64,000 bases of DNA from Isoetes taiwanensis (taxonomy: Eukaryota > Streptophyta > Lycopodiopsida > Isoetales > Isoetaceae): positions 8,499,012 through 8,563,011 of the forward strand of contig JAJEKV010000046.1 in NCBI GenBank assembly GCA_021234155.1. The letters are read 5' to 3'. Made by a program: the position numbers and the translations under genes. This document shows, piece after piece, positions 1 to 10,395 of the stretch. How positions within the stretch are numbered: the first letter of the stretch is position 1; every line of letters starts with the position of its first letter. Under the pieces are notes generated by a model. The model worked only from the letters and a program-made list of their open reading frames with translations, was not told where the DNA came from and did no database searches.

Positions 1-142
1 TAATTTTTTAGGGTTCGGTACAATTATTTGAAAAAGTTACCATCATATTTTACTTTAACTTCTACTTTTTTACTATTTATCTCTTGCCAATTGTCTATTT
101 TTGTTAGTGTTCGTAGTATAAAGCGCCATCCGCTGAGAAGCC

Positions 143-879
143 ATGGCAAGAACTAAGCAAACCGCAAGGATCCATCTAGGTGGTGTAAGGCCAGGTGATT
201 ACATTAGTCCGCCTCCTTCATCCACATCTGAATCTGAAGTCTCTGATAGAGATTCTCCTCCTCCGACCATGCCTAACAGAAGATCCGGAAAAGATATCTG
301 CATGACAGACGGTGGGAGAAGCAGCTCGGGAGTAAGTAGGGAGGTGCACTCCGGTTCGGAGACGGAGGATGAAAATGTGAGAGATCGACGAGCAGAATAT
401 GACGCCGGATTAATTATTGGGCAGCCGCCTCTTCTTGCTCTTCCCGCCCTCCCCGTGGATGCTTAGGACCTTCAAATCAAAGGAGGAGGCCCAATGCCGA
501 AAGGGAAGGCGACCAGAAATGTGAGGAGGCGGCGGAAGAGTCGGCCGAGCAACACCGCAAATGCGGGGTGGGTGAGGGTAGTGGCGGAAGCGGAAGACGA
601 AGCCGGCATTAAAGAGCCAGCGAGATTAAGAAGTATCGAAGAGCACTAAGATGGTCATTCCAAGATCCGCCATTTGCCGGGCTCGTGAAAGAGATTCTGC
701 AAGAGTGTGGTGTGATACATCATACTAGTTACGAATTCAAGCAACCGCCTTTAAATGCTCTTCAAATGGCTTCCGGGCGGTTGGTGTCTGGCCTGTTCGA
801 GGACTCGCAGACTTTGCGGCAATACATGCCAAGCGGGTGGACCATCATGCCCAAGGACATGCGCTGGTCTTACGCATAA
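143..879 (+). pseudogene. Divergent long-tailed histone H3 (CENH3-like), broken
   Basis: Residues 1-9 are MARTKQTAR, identical to the canonical H3 tail. G12, G13 and P16 are kept, but K9, S10 and K14 are replaced. A Ser/Pro/acidic tail then runs to a TAG at 464-466, and the same frame continues with a very basic stretch (KGKATRNVRRRRKSR). From 613 a second frame gives a full histone fold. SEIKKY matches REIRRY, FAGLVKEI matches FQRLVREI, LVSGLFED matches the alpha-2 end, and WTIMPKDM matches VTIMPKDI; the stop is at 877-879. Loop 1 is about four residues longer than in canonical H3, as in plant CENH3, whose tails also start MARTK. One stop plus one frame change suggest a pseudogene; an intron from about 375 to about 615 could restore the frame, but the sequence is not intron-like. 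The histone assignment is firm; CENH3 identity is inference. Confidence 0.75.
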
Positions 880-1075
880 GGGATCCCGAGTACTATGGTC
901 AAAATTTTATGGCTGAATACAACAAGAAGAAAGACCCCCCAGAAAAAAGGCCTTGAAGTGCCTTTGTGTTTTTTTCATATGTATAATATTCTTTAATGTA
1001 ATGGCTTTACAACTTTTCTTTCTTAGAAGCCTAGGTTCGCACTTTGTATTTTTTTTTTTTTAATGTTATACGTGA

Positions 1076-1144
1076 GGATCACACGACGCGCAGCAAGCAT
1101 TGTGCTTTTTTTTTGCACATAGTACTTTTCGCGTCGTGTGATCC
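1076..1144. repeat. 15-bp perfect inverted repeat (hairpin)
   Basis: GGATCACACGACGCG at 1076-1090 is the exact reverse complement of 1130-1144, with a 39-base T-rich loop. The right arm abuts the telomere-like motif. It may be the end of a small foldback element or a hairpin; no target duplication is evident. Confidence 0.7.
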
Positions 1145-1163
1145 AACCCTAACCCTAACCCTA
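1145..1163 (+). repeat. Telomere-like motif, about three CCCTAA units
   Basis: AACCCTAACCCTAACCCTA follows the hairpin directly. The unit is the 6-base CCCTAA rather than the 7-base CCCTAAA usual in plants. It is too short to be a chromosome end and may be a telo-box-type promoter motif or a short interstitial telomeric repeat. Confidence 0.5.
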
Positions 1164-1274
1164 AAATGTACGGACAAATCTCCCCACAACGGCTGTGTCC
1201 CCTTTCATAATCGACAACGGCTACTTGAGTTCAGAAGTCACAGCGCCTTACCGCTCCTAAACATCTTCTTGCTT

Positions 1275-1790
1275 TCATCGTCTGCTTCGCCATGGATTGT
1301 TATGTGAAGTTCCTGGAATGGTATGCATCTGCCTACTGATGCCTACATCGTCACAAACAGTCTGTACATCTGTCGCTTCTAGCTTCTTGTAGATCTCTCC
1401 TAGTACCATTTCCAATACCATCTTTTTGAGAGAAGAGTTGTAGGGCTGACAAATCATGTCCACTATCTCCCTGTTTGTCGCTAGGTTCTTCACTACGTAA
1501 CCAAGATTGCTTCTAGTTTTCCCAGATCTTGATTGGCCTTTGGTAGTGTTGTAAACGGACCTTGTGGCCGTGACCCTGCGTCTGAATGCACCTGATCCAA
1601 ACTTCAGTTCCTCTATCGGTCGAAAATGCTTCTTCCTTTCTCGCAAGCCAAGGGGTGTTTTCTTCAAATTCTTTAACCTATATTGAAGCCCAAAGTTTGC
1701 TCTTTCGAGCTCTTGGATCTTTTCTTGCAGCTGCCCTATCGCCAATTTGGACTTGTCCACTTCGTATCTCAAAGAAGTTTCCCTCCCCAA
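1275..1790 (-). CDS. Hypothetical coiled-coil protein, 171 aa
   Basis: I do not recognise this protein. Residues about 8-45 have the heptad-like hydrophobic pattern of a coiled coil (YEVDKSKLAIGQLQEKIQEL). Next comes a basic Arg/Lys-rich stretch (about 50-95), then a region that looks helical (about 95-155). No catalytic motif is visible. It stands alone between the hairpin/telomere-like block and unidentified sequence. It could be the N-terminal piece of a transposon protein or an exon of a larger gene: the start is simply the first Met in the open frame, and no partner exon was found. The ORF is long for this AT-rich context, which is the main reason to keep it. Confidence 0.35.
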   Translation of the reverse strand: MGRETSLRYEVDKSKLAIGQLQEKIQELERANFGLQYRLKNLKKTPLGLRERKKHFRPIEELKFGSGAFRRRVTATRSVYNTTKGQSRSGKTRSNLGYVVKNLATNREIVDMICQPYNSSLKKMVLEMVLGEIYKKLEATDVQTVCDDVGISRQMHTIPGTSHNNPWRSRR

Positions 1791-2690
1791 GCCGTCATTC
1801 CTTTTTCCTTCATTCTGATTGGAGTAATGAAGCGAGAGAAAAAAGAGTTGCTTTGGTTTAAGTTATAATTCTCTTGTGACAATCGGAAGCGGCTCATTTC
1901 AAGGAATCGTATTCGATTCGAATGCCTTCATCCTCTCTCAATCTCTCACAATATCCCGAGGAGGCCGAAGTTTGTCACCACAAAATCGGACTAAACTTGA
2001 AACGTCCGAAATGACGGTTTCTTGCCACTCAACGGATCCAATGGATATAAACCGCCATCCGCCCGGATGTCGACACTTTTTGAGCACGCAAGGCGCAACA
2101 TGTCGAGGTCTAAGTTCTTATTTTTTAGACCTCCTTTTTGCGCATTGAAGACCTGGAGCATATTCGTGAGTCGGTTGGATCCTTATCCACACATCATTTG
2201 GAGCTTTCATACAGCGTGGATCGTGACGGGCGAAATGAAGGTGTACAATTTGTATGCCCCACAATTAAACCCTTGTGTGAGCGAACGTCCGTACTAACCT
2301 CGTTTTTGAAATTTGCAACGTGCATATGGAAATCGAAAAGTCCATTCTCCTACAATCCATGCTTTTATACATTAAGCAAATTCAATTTTCGAATTGTAGG
2401 GGGCGGGAAGCCTGTATTGGGATGAAGTAAAGATCCCGGTTAAGGCGCAGCCGCAGCGCCTCGAAATGAAAGTCTGATACAAACCTTCAACCTACACATT
2501 CAAATTTTGAAATGTAGAAGGCGGGAAGCTTGTATGGCCATGGCCTCTAAATGAAAATAGCGCAAGACAAGAATTGGTGACGCACACGCTTGGTATCTGA
2601 CAAACCAAGAGACACCGTCATGAGTTGCCAGTATGCTATAATGCAAGTGGCTTTTTAGAAGCGCCACGTGTTGCATCAGTCTGTCTGACA
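1791..2690. other. No recognisable gene
   Basis: Only short overlapping open frames in several phases are present, without family motifs. Two similar segments, around 2375-2420 and 2500-2545, share 'tttcgaattgtagggggcgggaagcc'-like wording and suggest a degraded direct repeat about 120 bases apart. Confidence 0.4.
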
Positions 2691-2699
2691 ACCAACAAA

Positions 2700-3260
2700 A
2701 TTAAATACATATGGCGCCATGAATGTGCGATCCCCCTTATTCCGGGAGAATATTCTAAGTAAATCTGTAATGATGAGAGTTTGGTATCCTAGGTGGCATG
2801 GGAAAAAAGGAGCAGAAATATGACGTGGAATGGCTGATAGGAGGCCATTTTGAGACCCCAAATCCGCCCTAATGCTTGTCTGAGGTTGCCAATCTTGGTA
2901 ACTGTTGTGTGCTATCGATCGGTGTCTCCAAAACACGCCTCTAGTTTAGCAGTGAATGTGGTAAAATTCTGTAATTCGGGGGTCTCCCTCTCCAGCAAGG
3001 GGGCAAACCAACTCAAAGCTGGCCCTGAAAGTAAGGAGCCAACTAGCTCGACCTGTTCACGATTCGTGGGATATGTGTGAGGATGGAGCCAAACAACCAG
3101 CCGAATCTGATTCAAAAAACCCAAAACTTGGATCTAGTACCATCAAATTTCTCCAACAAGGTAATCTTGAGTTCTGATGGCTTCCTCCCAGAGCTAGAGG
3201 CTGATTCATGAGATGCAACCCGTTCTTTGATTGAGCAAGCTGTTGAACTTATTGTAATAA
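2700..3260 (-). pseudogene. Ty3/chromovirus gag fragment
   Basis: The minus strand, read from about 3230 downwards, gives a Ty3 Gag capsid-like protein. It has a KFDGTRSKF-type N-terminal motif, then NQIRLVVWLHPHTYPT, GSLLSGPALSWFAPLLE, and FGDTDR followed by a TKIGNLRQ segment. These match retrotransposon Gag (Retrotrans_gag/DUF4939-like, Sushi-ichi type) in order and spacing. The frame changes around 2910 and 3120 and there are stops, so it is dead. It lies 3' of an integrase/chromodomain fragment on the same strand. That is the wrong order for one element, so it probably belongs to a second copy or a rearranged one. Confidence 0.65.
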
Positions 3261-3570
3261 GGGCAAAACCTCCTCCATGGAGATGAAGTCACAAAATATG
3301 AGCAAACAAAAATGCTTAGGATCAAAGCAGGCAAGAACTGGTAAGAGATTCCGGTTCAAACTGTCATAAACCTACATGAACACAAGAGAAATACATGGAA
3401 AATATAGAATAAATACGCAAGAAATACGCCAAGAATGGTAAAGAATCTGATATATAATGGAGAAACAAAAATACAATGGTTTGAAGGCAAGCAAGAACAC
3501 AAGATAGATGTCTAGAAGGTTCAAGACTGACATTGACCCGGAATATCCATGTTAGAGTCGAAGGCCCCTC

Positions 3571-3959
3571 TCATATGATCCCTGTCGGACCCATAACACA
3601 ATGCTTACCATCAGGGTTGAAGTTGATCGCATCTTGAATGGTTCGGCCCTGGCATTCTCGCATAAAATCCGGGTAAGTCTTGTCCAAATCCGCTTTGAGA
3701 ACCCATGTTGCGCCTTCTGTGGGTAAGTGCTTCCACTTAACCAAATATTGCAAAATTTGAGTTCGGCGGGTTTGCTTATATGAACGATCAAGGAGAGCTT
3801 CAGGTACAATCTCCAATTGGTCCTCGCTCATGGTGTGTCAAGAATCTCTTCTGGATCAGGCTTATGCTTCTTGAGAAGACTTACATGAAAAATTTTATGG
3901 ATCTTCAAATATGCGGGTAGATTCAATCGGTAGGCTTGAGAACCTATCCTCTCGGTTAT
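3571..3959 (-). pseudogene. Chromovirus integrase C-terminus with chromodomain (3' part of element B)
   Basis: Read on the minus strand, the sequence starts at the end of the integrase GPF/Y-type module, passes HVSLLKKHKPDP, and enters a chromodomain (QILQYLVKWKHLPTEGATWV, residues about 18-40 of the 3571-3831 frame). The chromodomain targets chromovirus integration to particular chromatin. The piece begins exactly at the 8-bp duplication CTCAAAAG (3960-3967). The matching upstream part of integrase ends at the other copy of that octamer, at 27658, and the frame resumes across the two. So the two were one pol gene before the DNA transposon landed. There is a stop just before the ORF start at 3831. 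Confidence 0.8.
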
Positions 3960-3967
3960 CTCAAAAG
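3960..3967. repeat. 8-bp target-site duplication, left copy
   Basis: CTCAAAAG here is repeated exactly at 27658-27665. Both copies sit at the same codon of the integrase gene of element B. Confidence 0.85.
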
Positions 3968-3984
3968 CCTGGGGGGGTGCACCT
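3968..3984 (+). repeat. Left TIR of the giant DNA transposon
   Basis: CCTGGGGGGGTGCACCT pairs with the right end at 27642-27657, with one extra G and two mismatches in the first bases. Confidence 0.75.
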
Positions 3985-4369
3985 CTATATATAGACAGAT
4001 GGCATGTGCGTTCGAGGGGTCACAGAAAAACCCATATATACGGTTTTTTGGAGTAGAAAAACCCATACCATACGGGTTTTCGAACTAACATACATTATTG
4101 CCCCTATCCGTAGATTTACGATTGATTGTGCCAAATTATATAATCCCTTTCGACTTTGTACCTTTTGTGAGGACATAGGTCTAGGGTTCCATTTAGAGGC
4201 CACATATGCTTGCGTGGACCCCCATGGACCTTGGTCACGTTGAGTTGGTCACGTTCCAGGGTAAACATGGCACATTGATCACGGGGTCTATGCAACAGAG
4301 GAGGTGAATAATCGAAATTTTTTTTCCATTACACCATTGGACTTGAGAACTAGCTTAGAATGCTGTTAG

Positions 4370-4560
4370 AATAAAATGCTATTAGAATGATGTATGAGAA
4401 CTATGGTATTGAAATATGGTATTGAAATAGGGAAATATGAGAACTATTGTATTGAAATATGGTATTGAACTATGAGAACTATGGTATTGAAATATAGCAT
4501 TGAAATAGGGAAAGAAATATGGTATTAAAGGGATTGAAATAAGATTAAATAGGAAATATA
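4370..4560 (+). repeat. AT-rich minisatellite ('tatggtattgaaata' units)
   Basis: There are about eight diverged copies of a 15-20 base unit (tatggtattgaaata / gggaaatatgagaacta). They lie in the subterminal region of the DNA transposon and have no coding potential. Confidence 0.65.
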
Positions 4561-4706
4561 TTGCTTCTTAAAGGTATTATTGCATGGCTCGATTTTCGAG
4601 ACATGCAAATAATGGCCGTTAATGATGTCTGATTGGACCTTTGTCGATTCATTCCTCTCTCACTCTCAGTTGATTCCTGTTCCTTCCCTCTCAGTTTGGC
4701 GCAGGT

Positions 4707-5078
4707 TTGGCGCCATCCTGCCATCTATTCCGATTTGCTTTTCTCTTCCGATTTGCTCTTCCGATCAATCCGATTTGCCTTCTCTTCCGATTTGCTCTTG
4801 TTAAAGGAAATATAGCAAGAATCAAATATACTGCAAGGAAACCTGTGGAAGAATCGACCTCCTCTAGCCATCCGGGCATGCAGATAACATCTGTGGCTAA
4901 GTTTTCGTGCTTGGAGGTGCAACGCTTGGTGGAACAAGGAGCTAGAATCTCTGGTAAGGTGCAGCAGTGGATTGAGCGGGTAAATCCAGCTGAGGAGCAT
5001 CTTTTGCAGATTAGTATGGAAGCAGATGGGCTTTACCTTCGAGTTGTTTTGAAGATGCCCCCTCCCGGCCACTTTTAG
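4707..5078 (+). CDS. Unrecognised ORF, 123 aa (uncertain)
   Basis: The first 33 codons are just the translated 'ttccgatttgctctt' repeat (4725-4800). From about 4810 the protein looks more natural: a mixed-charge stretch with FSCLEVQRLVEQGARI and ending LRVVLKMPPPGHF. I do not recognise a family. It may be a terminal exon captured by the transposon or a chance frame. 3'-UTR-like T-rich sequence with AATATAAAATG follows at about 5320. No neighbouring exon was found upstream. Confidence 0.3.
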   Translation: MAPSCHLFRFAFLFRFALPINPICLLFRFALVKGNIARIKYTARKPVEESTSSSHPGMQITSVAKFSCLEVQRLVEQGARISGKVQQWIERVNPAEEHLLQISMEADGLYLRVVLKMPPPGHF

Positions 5079-6058
5079 TCTGAAAACAATGCCTTGATCT
5101 CAACTCAATCTGAAATATCATGTTTTTCTTCGAAATCTTCATGTTTTTTGTTCTCGGCTGTACTGTAAAGGGCTGTAAATGCTTTTAGTTTAACATGCAA
5201 TGCTTATTGCTGTAATATAACTATTTGTAAAAACCTTGCAAGCTTTTTGTTGTACTGTGTTTTGTAACTGGTTGGCAAGTCTGCACTTGCTCTTTTTGTA
5301 AAACAGGCTTAAATATTTGAATATAAAATGATTTTTAGAACAAGTTGAGCGCCCTGATCTTTAAGTCGTCCAGTTTTTACAATCCAAAACAACAATCCAA
5401 AACACGCATACGACAAATTTAGAAGTCAGTAAGAGAAACATGAGACCTGGTATGATAAGACTAATGTGATAGTATTAAAAACGACCAAAAAACATTCAAA
5501 TTTTTTTAAGTCTTTGCTGTATATCATCTAACGGTTAATACAAGGCATGCAATTTGATAAATCCACAAAAATTGCACCCAATTGCACCTCAGATTTTGTC
5601 AACATGAAATATCATACAGGAATATATGATTCAACTTCATTAGGCATTATGCCAAGATAGAGACTTGTTTATCATTCAAAATCAAACACATTGCTTTGAG
5701 AGACACTAAGACTGTCTATGCATATGGCTTTTTCTCTATTTCAGAATGCATGACAACCTGAAGTAGAATATAACTAGCTATGACCCATGCCATGTCCTGG
5801 TTTAAAAGGGAAGACATGCTGCTTTATAACCTTGAATACAAAGGGATTGGCATCCGATATCAAATCCGATAGATCAGCATGCTATTAAGCATAACAAAAC
5901 GTTTTAAGCATGAAAATAATCTGTAGTCTTGGACAGAAATGTAAAGCATTCTGCCATAACAAAATTGCCCTTAAGGTGATAACAAAATGCTACTGTTTAT
6001 GATCAAATGCTACTGTTTATGATCAGTTAACTACTGTTTTAGGCAATCCTTGAGGCAA
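5079..6058. other. Non-coding part of the DNA transposon
   Basis: This is AT-rich sequence with many stops in all frames. Short local duplications such as 'aaaatgctactgtttatgatca' (about 5985-6025) are visible. It lies downstream of the transposase stop codon and is probably the 3'-UTR/subterminal region. Confidence 0.5.
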
Positions 6059-7369
6059 TCACACCTTCTGCTTCCCTTTGTTCCCTGAAATACAAGAAAG
6101 ATAAACACAAATTATTAGACTACAATATGCAAACACAATGAAATATACAAACATATTTAATTAGAGGCTATACACCTTTCATTTGATCATTTAGAAAGCC
6201 ATTAAATTGTCTTCTAGCATTCTCATCAAGAGAGTATCTACCATTTTCAGGCTTATATGTCAAACACGCCAATGAGATGACGGAATTAAGCGATATTACT
6301 TGATTATCGAAATTGTCATAGGTAAACCATGTCCTCCTTCCCGCCTTGTGTTCATTGTACCATGCCAAATTCAACTCCACCAAGTATGGGGGCCTATCAA
6401 TAAGGTCAATGCTTTCTCTACTTTCCTTCCACGCTCTTCCAATCTTCTTTCGAATAGATAGCACACGGCCCAAGTACCAAACCAAGCTTTTTTGCTGCTC
6501 TTTTCCACCACCACGCATTCTTTTTCTTAACTCCTCATCATTCTGAAAATAAACTGCACAATCAGAACCTATTCTTAGTGAAGTTGCTGCATTTACTATC
6601 TTCGAATTTGCATCAAGAAAAGCATGATGTTTAACTTTTGTCAATCTACCTTTTGACAACCAAGGATTGCCATTAAGCTGGCTTACTAAAGTGGCCTTGC
6701 ATACTAATTTACCGTCTACTTTCACGGTTCTATCTACTTCGGAATGCAAGGTTTCAGTCTCATCAAGCATGGCTTCAAATGTGTGCCTAAGCTCCATCTC
6801 GGCAACAATATCATGGGATTCATTTGCACTATTATCTCTTATACTTGTGTTATCTTCTTCAATCTCAACAACATCGGATTCATCTTCAATTTGTGTAGTG
6901 TCTAATTGCTTGAAGTAGTCACGATGAAAATAATCTTCATGTTTCCATGGTGTTTCCCACCATGTTTCTGCGCCTTCTATATCACATGTAATGCCTACTT
7001 GAGCACATAATGCTTTGAAACCGTCCTTTTAAGGCATCCACAATTTTGTCATTGGTACTTACTTGACTTAGATCACATAGATCAGCCCTCATTTCATTTC
7101 CTGCATTATCTACCTTTCTTTCTAGCACTTGCCAAATGTTCTCTTGTTTTGTATGTGCAGCAGGGAATAATAAGTCACCTAGAGCTTGGAATTCAGCCAC
7201 CCTATTCAAAGCATTACATGTTTTTAGTAAATCAGCCCCTGTATAGGACCTTTCATTCCTAACCATCCCGCCCACTTTGGAGAAAAAATTCTCACAACAA
7301 TCTGATCCTGTATAATGCAATGGGACAGCCATACCTGTGCATGTTACATTGAAGTACTTTACTAGCAAT
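6059..7369 (-). pseudogene. Transposase gene, C-terminal part
   Basis: Minus strand. The piece starts at the insertion boundary (7369). It passes LVKYFNVTC and GSDCCENFFSKVGG, then NALNRVAEFQALGDLLFP, an acidic linker near 6800-6900, and a helical/basic region. The 'D-x2-ENFFS-x2-GG' motif resembles the C-terminal catalytic segment of P/THAP9-like RNase H-fold transposases. A one- or two-base shift near 7030 breaks the frame; it resumes as a Trp-rich segment and joins the 6168-6797 frame. A short 3' intron is likely, donor at about 6172 (aaag/gtgtat) and acceptor at 6085 (tttcag). It would give a stop at 6059-6061. The 5' part of the gene is at 23359-26377. Confidence 0.6.
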
Positions 7370-7394
7370 AAGTCGTATTTAATTAAAGTGGGAC
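7370..7394 (+). repeat. Left TIR (25 bp) of the 4-bp-TSD element
   Basis: It is an exact inverted match to 23334-23358. The outer bases are AAGTCG and the inner bases GTGGGAC. Confidence 0.8.
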
Positions 7395-8059
7395 TCATTC
7401 CATTCCCATTTTTTTTGGGAACCCTGTTAATTTACACAAAAAGAAGCACCCCGACCCGAAAACTGGCCATAATTGGAATTTTTGTCTATTAGTGTGCATC
7501 CAAGCTTTTCTTCCAGTTTTCTAGGATAGCGTGTCGAGAACAAGAACAATGCAACGCAAACATGCATTAGACCTGGTAGACAATAGATCACAAATTCCAA
7601 CAAAAATTATGCAAATCGTTTACTTAATCACCCAAAAATACTAGTTTTGAGATACCTTATATTTATAAATGGGCTCATTACAATATATATTACAGTGGGT
7701 GAAGAGACCATAGTGGTCGTATGGGCACAATCATTACACCCTCTTCACACATGAACCACCTAGTGCAAAGGGCGCGTGGAGCTCTCTCCTAGTCCTGAGA
7801 GCAACTTCTGAGACGATAGAAATTTGTATGAGGAGTTCCTTTATGGGCCACGTGCTTGTATGTCCAACTGATGTCACCACCCTCTTCTCGGCACCTTTCT
7901 TTAATGAAATGATCTTTTCATTGCTCCCAAGCATGTACTATTTGGTCGAGATAAGGACTGCAAGAGACAAAATCAAATTAGTCGAGTGATGCTACATGCA
8001 ATAAAAATAAAATAAAACATAGTTCTTAGGGCCATTTTTGAAAAATACAGGCATGAGAA

Positions 8060-8690
8060 AGGCAGCTCAAAGGGAAAAATGCAGGTTTTAGGGGTCAGAA
8101 GGCCTTTCTCGACTCGCGAGTCGAGAAAGGCAGCTCAAAGCGAAAAATGCAAGTTTTAGGGGTCAGAAGGCCTTTCTCGACTCGCGAGTCGAGAAAGGCA
8201 TCAAAGTTTAAAAACGGGGTTTTGGGTGAAGGCCTTTCGACTCGCGAGTCGAGAAAGGCGCCCAAAACTAAACGCGGGTTTTATGGGTGAGAAGGCCTTT
8301 CTCGACTCGCGAAGTCGAGAAAGGCGACTCAAAGAAAAATGCAAGTTTTAGAGGTTGAGAAGGCCTTTTCGACTCGCGAGTCGAGAAAGGCAACCAGAAA
8401 ACGCGAGGTTTTATGGATCGAAGGCCTTTCTCGACCGAAGTCGAGAAAGGCAGCTCAAAGTGAGAAACGCAGTTTTTAAGGCCTTCTGACCCATAAAAAC
8501 TGTGTTTCGCTTGCCTTTTTCGACTTCAGCGAAGTCGAGAAAGGCCTTTCGACTTCTTAAACGGCTTTGGTACGCCTTTCGACTTCGCAGTCGAGAAAGG
8601 CAAACCAAAGCTTAAAAAAATGCAAGTTTGAGGGCCTTTCTCGACTCGCAAGTCGAAAAAGGCAACTCAGAGTAAAAAAAAGGGCAATTT
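8060..8690. repeat. Array of about nine palindromes (tctcgactcgcgagtcgaga)
   Basis: Near-perfect palindromes of the form GGCCTTTCTCGACTCGCGAG plus its mirror occur at about 8110, 8170, 8233, 8293, 8360, 8423, 8513, 8574 and 8634. They are spaced about 60-70 bases apart and separated by a 'cagctcaaagngaaaaatgcaagttttaggggtc' spacer. Each unit can fold on itself and with any other unit. A single related palindrome is at 22315-22350 at the other side of the same element. Confidence 0.8.
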
Positions 8691-8742
8691 CAAAGCTCAG
8701 AGTCCGAGAAGGTCGAAAATGAATAACCTTCAAATATCCTAT

Positions 8743-10383
8743 TGTGACGTTCCAGGGGAATATACGCTATGAATACGTATATTTCTGGATCCGTCACTAT
8801 ACAAGTCTATCTTCATAGCCTTGTATACCATAGATTGTGGCACTAGGGGGCATGACTAAGTTATTCATATAACTTAGCCAACCTTAGGTTAAGACCATTT
8901 TCCACGTGGCCTTAACCTATTGGGCAACCGCCACACGAGACTCATCCGATTGGTGCCACGTGGCATCTTAGGTGGACCTAACTTATATAGGCTGGAACCC
9001 TAACCCTAGGCCTCTTTCTAGCCCTAGCACCCAGAGACTCATCTACTCGTTCGAAACCCCGTTTCGAACATCGTTTGTTGTGGCATAGACTGGTGCAGTA
9101 GCCCCCGCAGGGTAGACTCGTTCTTGGAGCAAGAGCAGCATCACGTGAGTCGAAGACCATGGAGGCACACGGATCGGGAGGGAGAGCATCAGGAGCAGGT
9201 ATGTAGGGTAGTAGTTGTGATAGCTCATCTGGAATTAGCATTCCGGATGTGCTAGTATCTTGTATCTAGAGTAGAGCCATCCTAGAACCCGTATTCAACA
9301 TCTTGAACCCTAATCAATGAACTCTAACCATTAGTTAGATTGTATGATTAGGTTAAGATGTTCTTCTTATGATCATTCTTAGGATATGATGATTATGTGA
9401 TGTTGGTTGATCATGTTTGCTCTTCTTGTATTGGGAAGGGGGGTAGAGACCTAGGGCCATATGTAGTATGCTCCTAGAGTAGATCCCTTAGTTCCTATTA
9501 GATGCGGGGTGTGCATAGTAGCCCACCAGGCTATAGAGGCTATGATGTGACTCAGCACTACACAACGGGGCTAGAGGCAATGCGGAGGGAGGATCCCTGC
9601 CGAGTGGGGCTACGGGGGATCCCATAGTGGGCTAGGCTTATGGTCGGTCACCCGTGCGGGCGAGCATGGGTCCGACACCTCCCGGGCGATGGTGTGCACC
9701 GCCTCTCAAGAGCTGCAAGTGTCCAGCTTGGCTCTTGTTTTGGGGGGTTGGTCGGGTGCTAATCGCGTGTGTCGCCATGATTCTCTAGCCGCCCATGGAA
9801 CCTCTAGACCCCGGAAGGGGAGATGCAACCCTTCCGCCTCATCGGACCGGGGAGATGCAACACTGGAGTAGTCCCGATGGGTGATACCATGGGATTACGT
9901 GATCCAGGAAGGCTAGAGTCACGCCAGAGCTTGATTTAGCCCATCGCAAAGTATGCAGGAGGGGCGGATGGAGTGGTCAACCCTAGCCATTGTCTTATGC
10001 CAGCCCTGCCGCCATTGTTATGACTTCGATACCGCTCTATCTTGAGGCCTAGCCGGTCAGTCACCCTCCTTATGAGTCGGATCCATGGGTAGGAGCTCTT
10101 ATGTTTTATGGCATAGGATTATCTTCTTTGCTGTTGTGGATATGTGATGGACTACCTTTCGAGGTAGTATGTTGTATTGTTATTGCTAGTTCTCGACGTT
10201 GTTTATGCTTCATTTGTGATAGGAGCCCATAGGGAAGGGCGCGCAAGACACCTTTCGTGTCCCCCGCCCGCACTAGGATTCTCTCGAGTGCGGGTTAGAC
10301 GGAGGGCCCATGCGGTTGATGGACCGGATGGGGATTTCTGCCGAGTGTGCGGACGGGCCAGATATTTAAAGGGCGCCGCCACA
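8743..10383 (+). repeat. 5' LTR of element A
   Basis: It starts TGTGACGTTCC and ends GCCGCCACA. It contains a TATA-like 'cttatatagg' at about 8984 followed by 'aaccctaaccctagg', a plausible promoter/start region. The 3' LTR matches along its full length. Confidence 0.9.
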
Positions 10384-10384
10384 A

Positions 10385-10395
10385 TGGTATCGAGC
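10385..10395 (+). promoter_or_regulatory. Primer-binding site, initiator tRNA-Met type
   Basis: TGGTATCGAGC follows the LTR after one base. It matches the usual TGGTATCAGAGC complement of plant tRNA-iMet with one missing base. Confidence 0.75.

Noticed and set aside
1145-1163. True chromosome end
   Set aside because: Only about three CCCTAA units, with ordinary sequence on both sides.
8411-8608. Minus-strand ORF with CLSRLRSRKA repeats
   Set aside because: It is the translated palindrome array; not protein-coding.
8100-8665. CRISPR-like array
   Set aside because: Regular spacing of palindromes superficially recalls CRISPR, but the spacers are also repeated, the context is a plant transposon and there are no cas genes.
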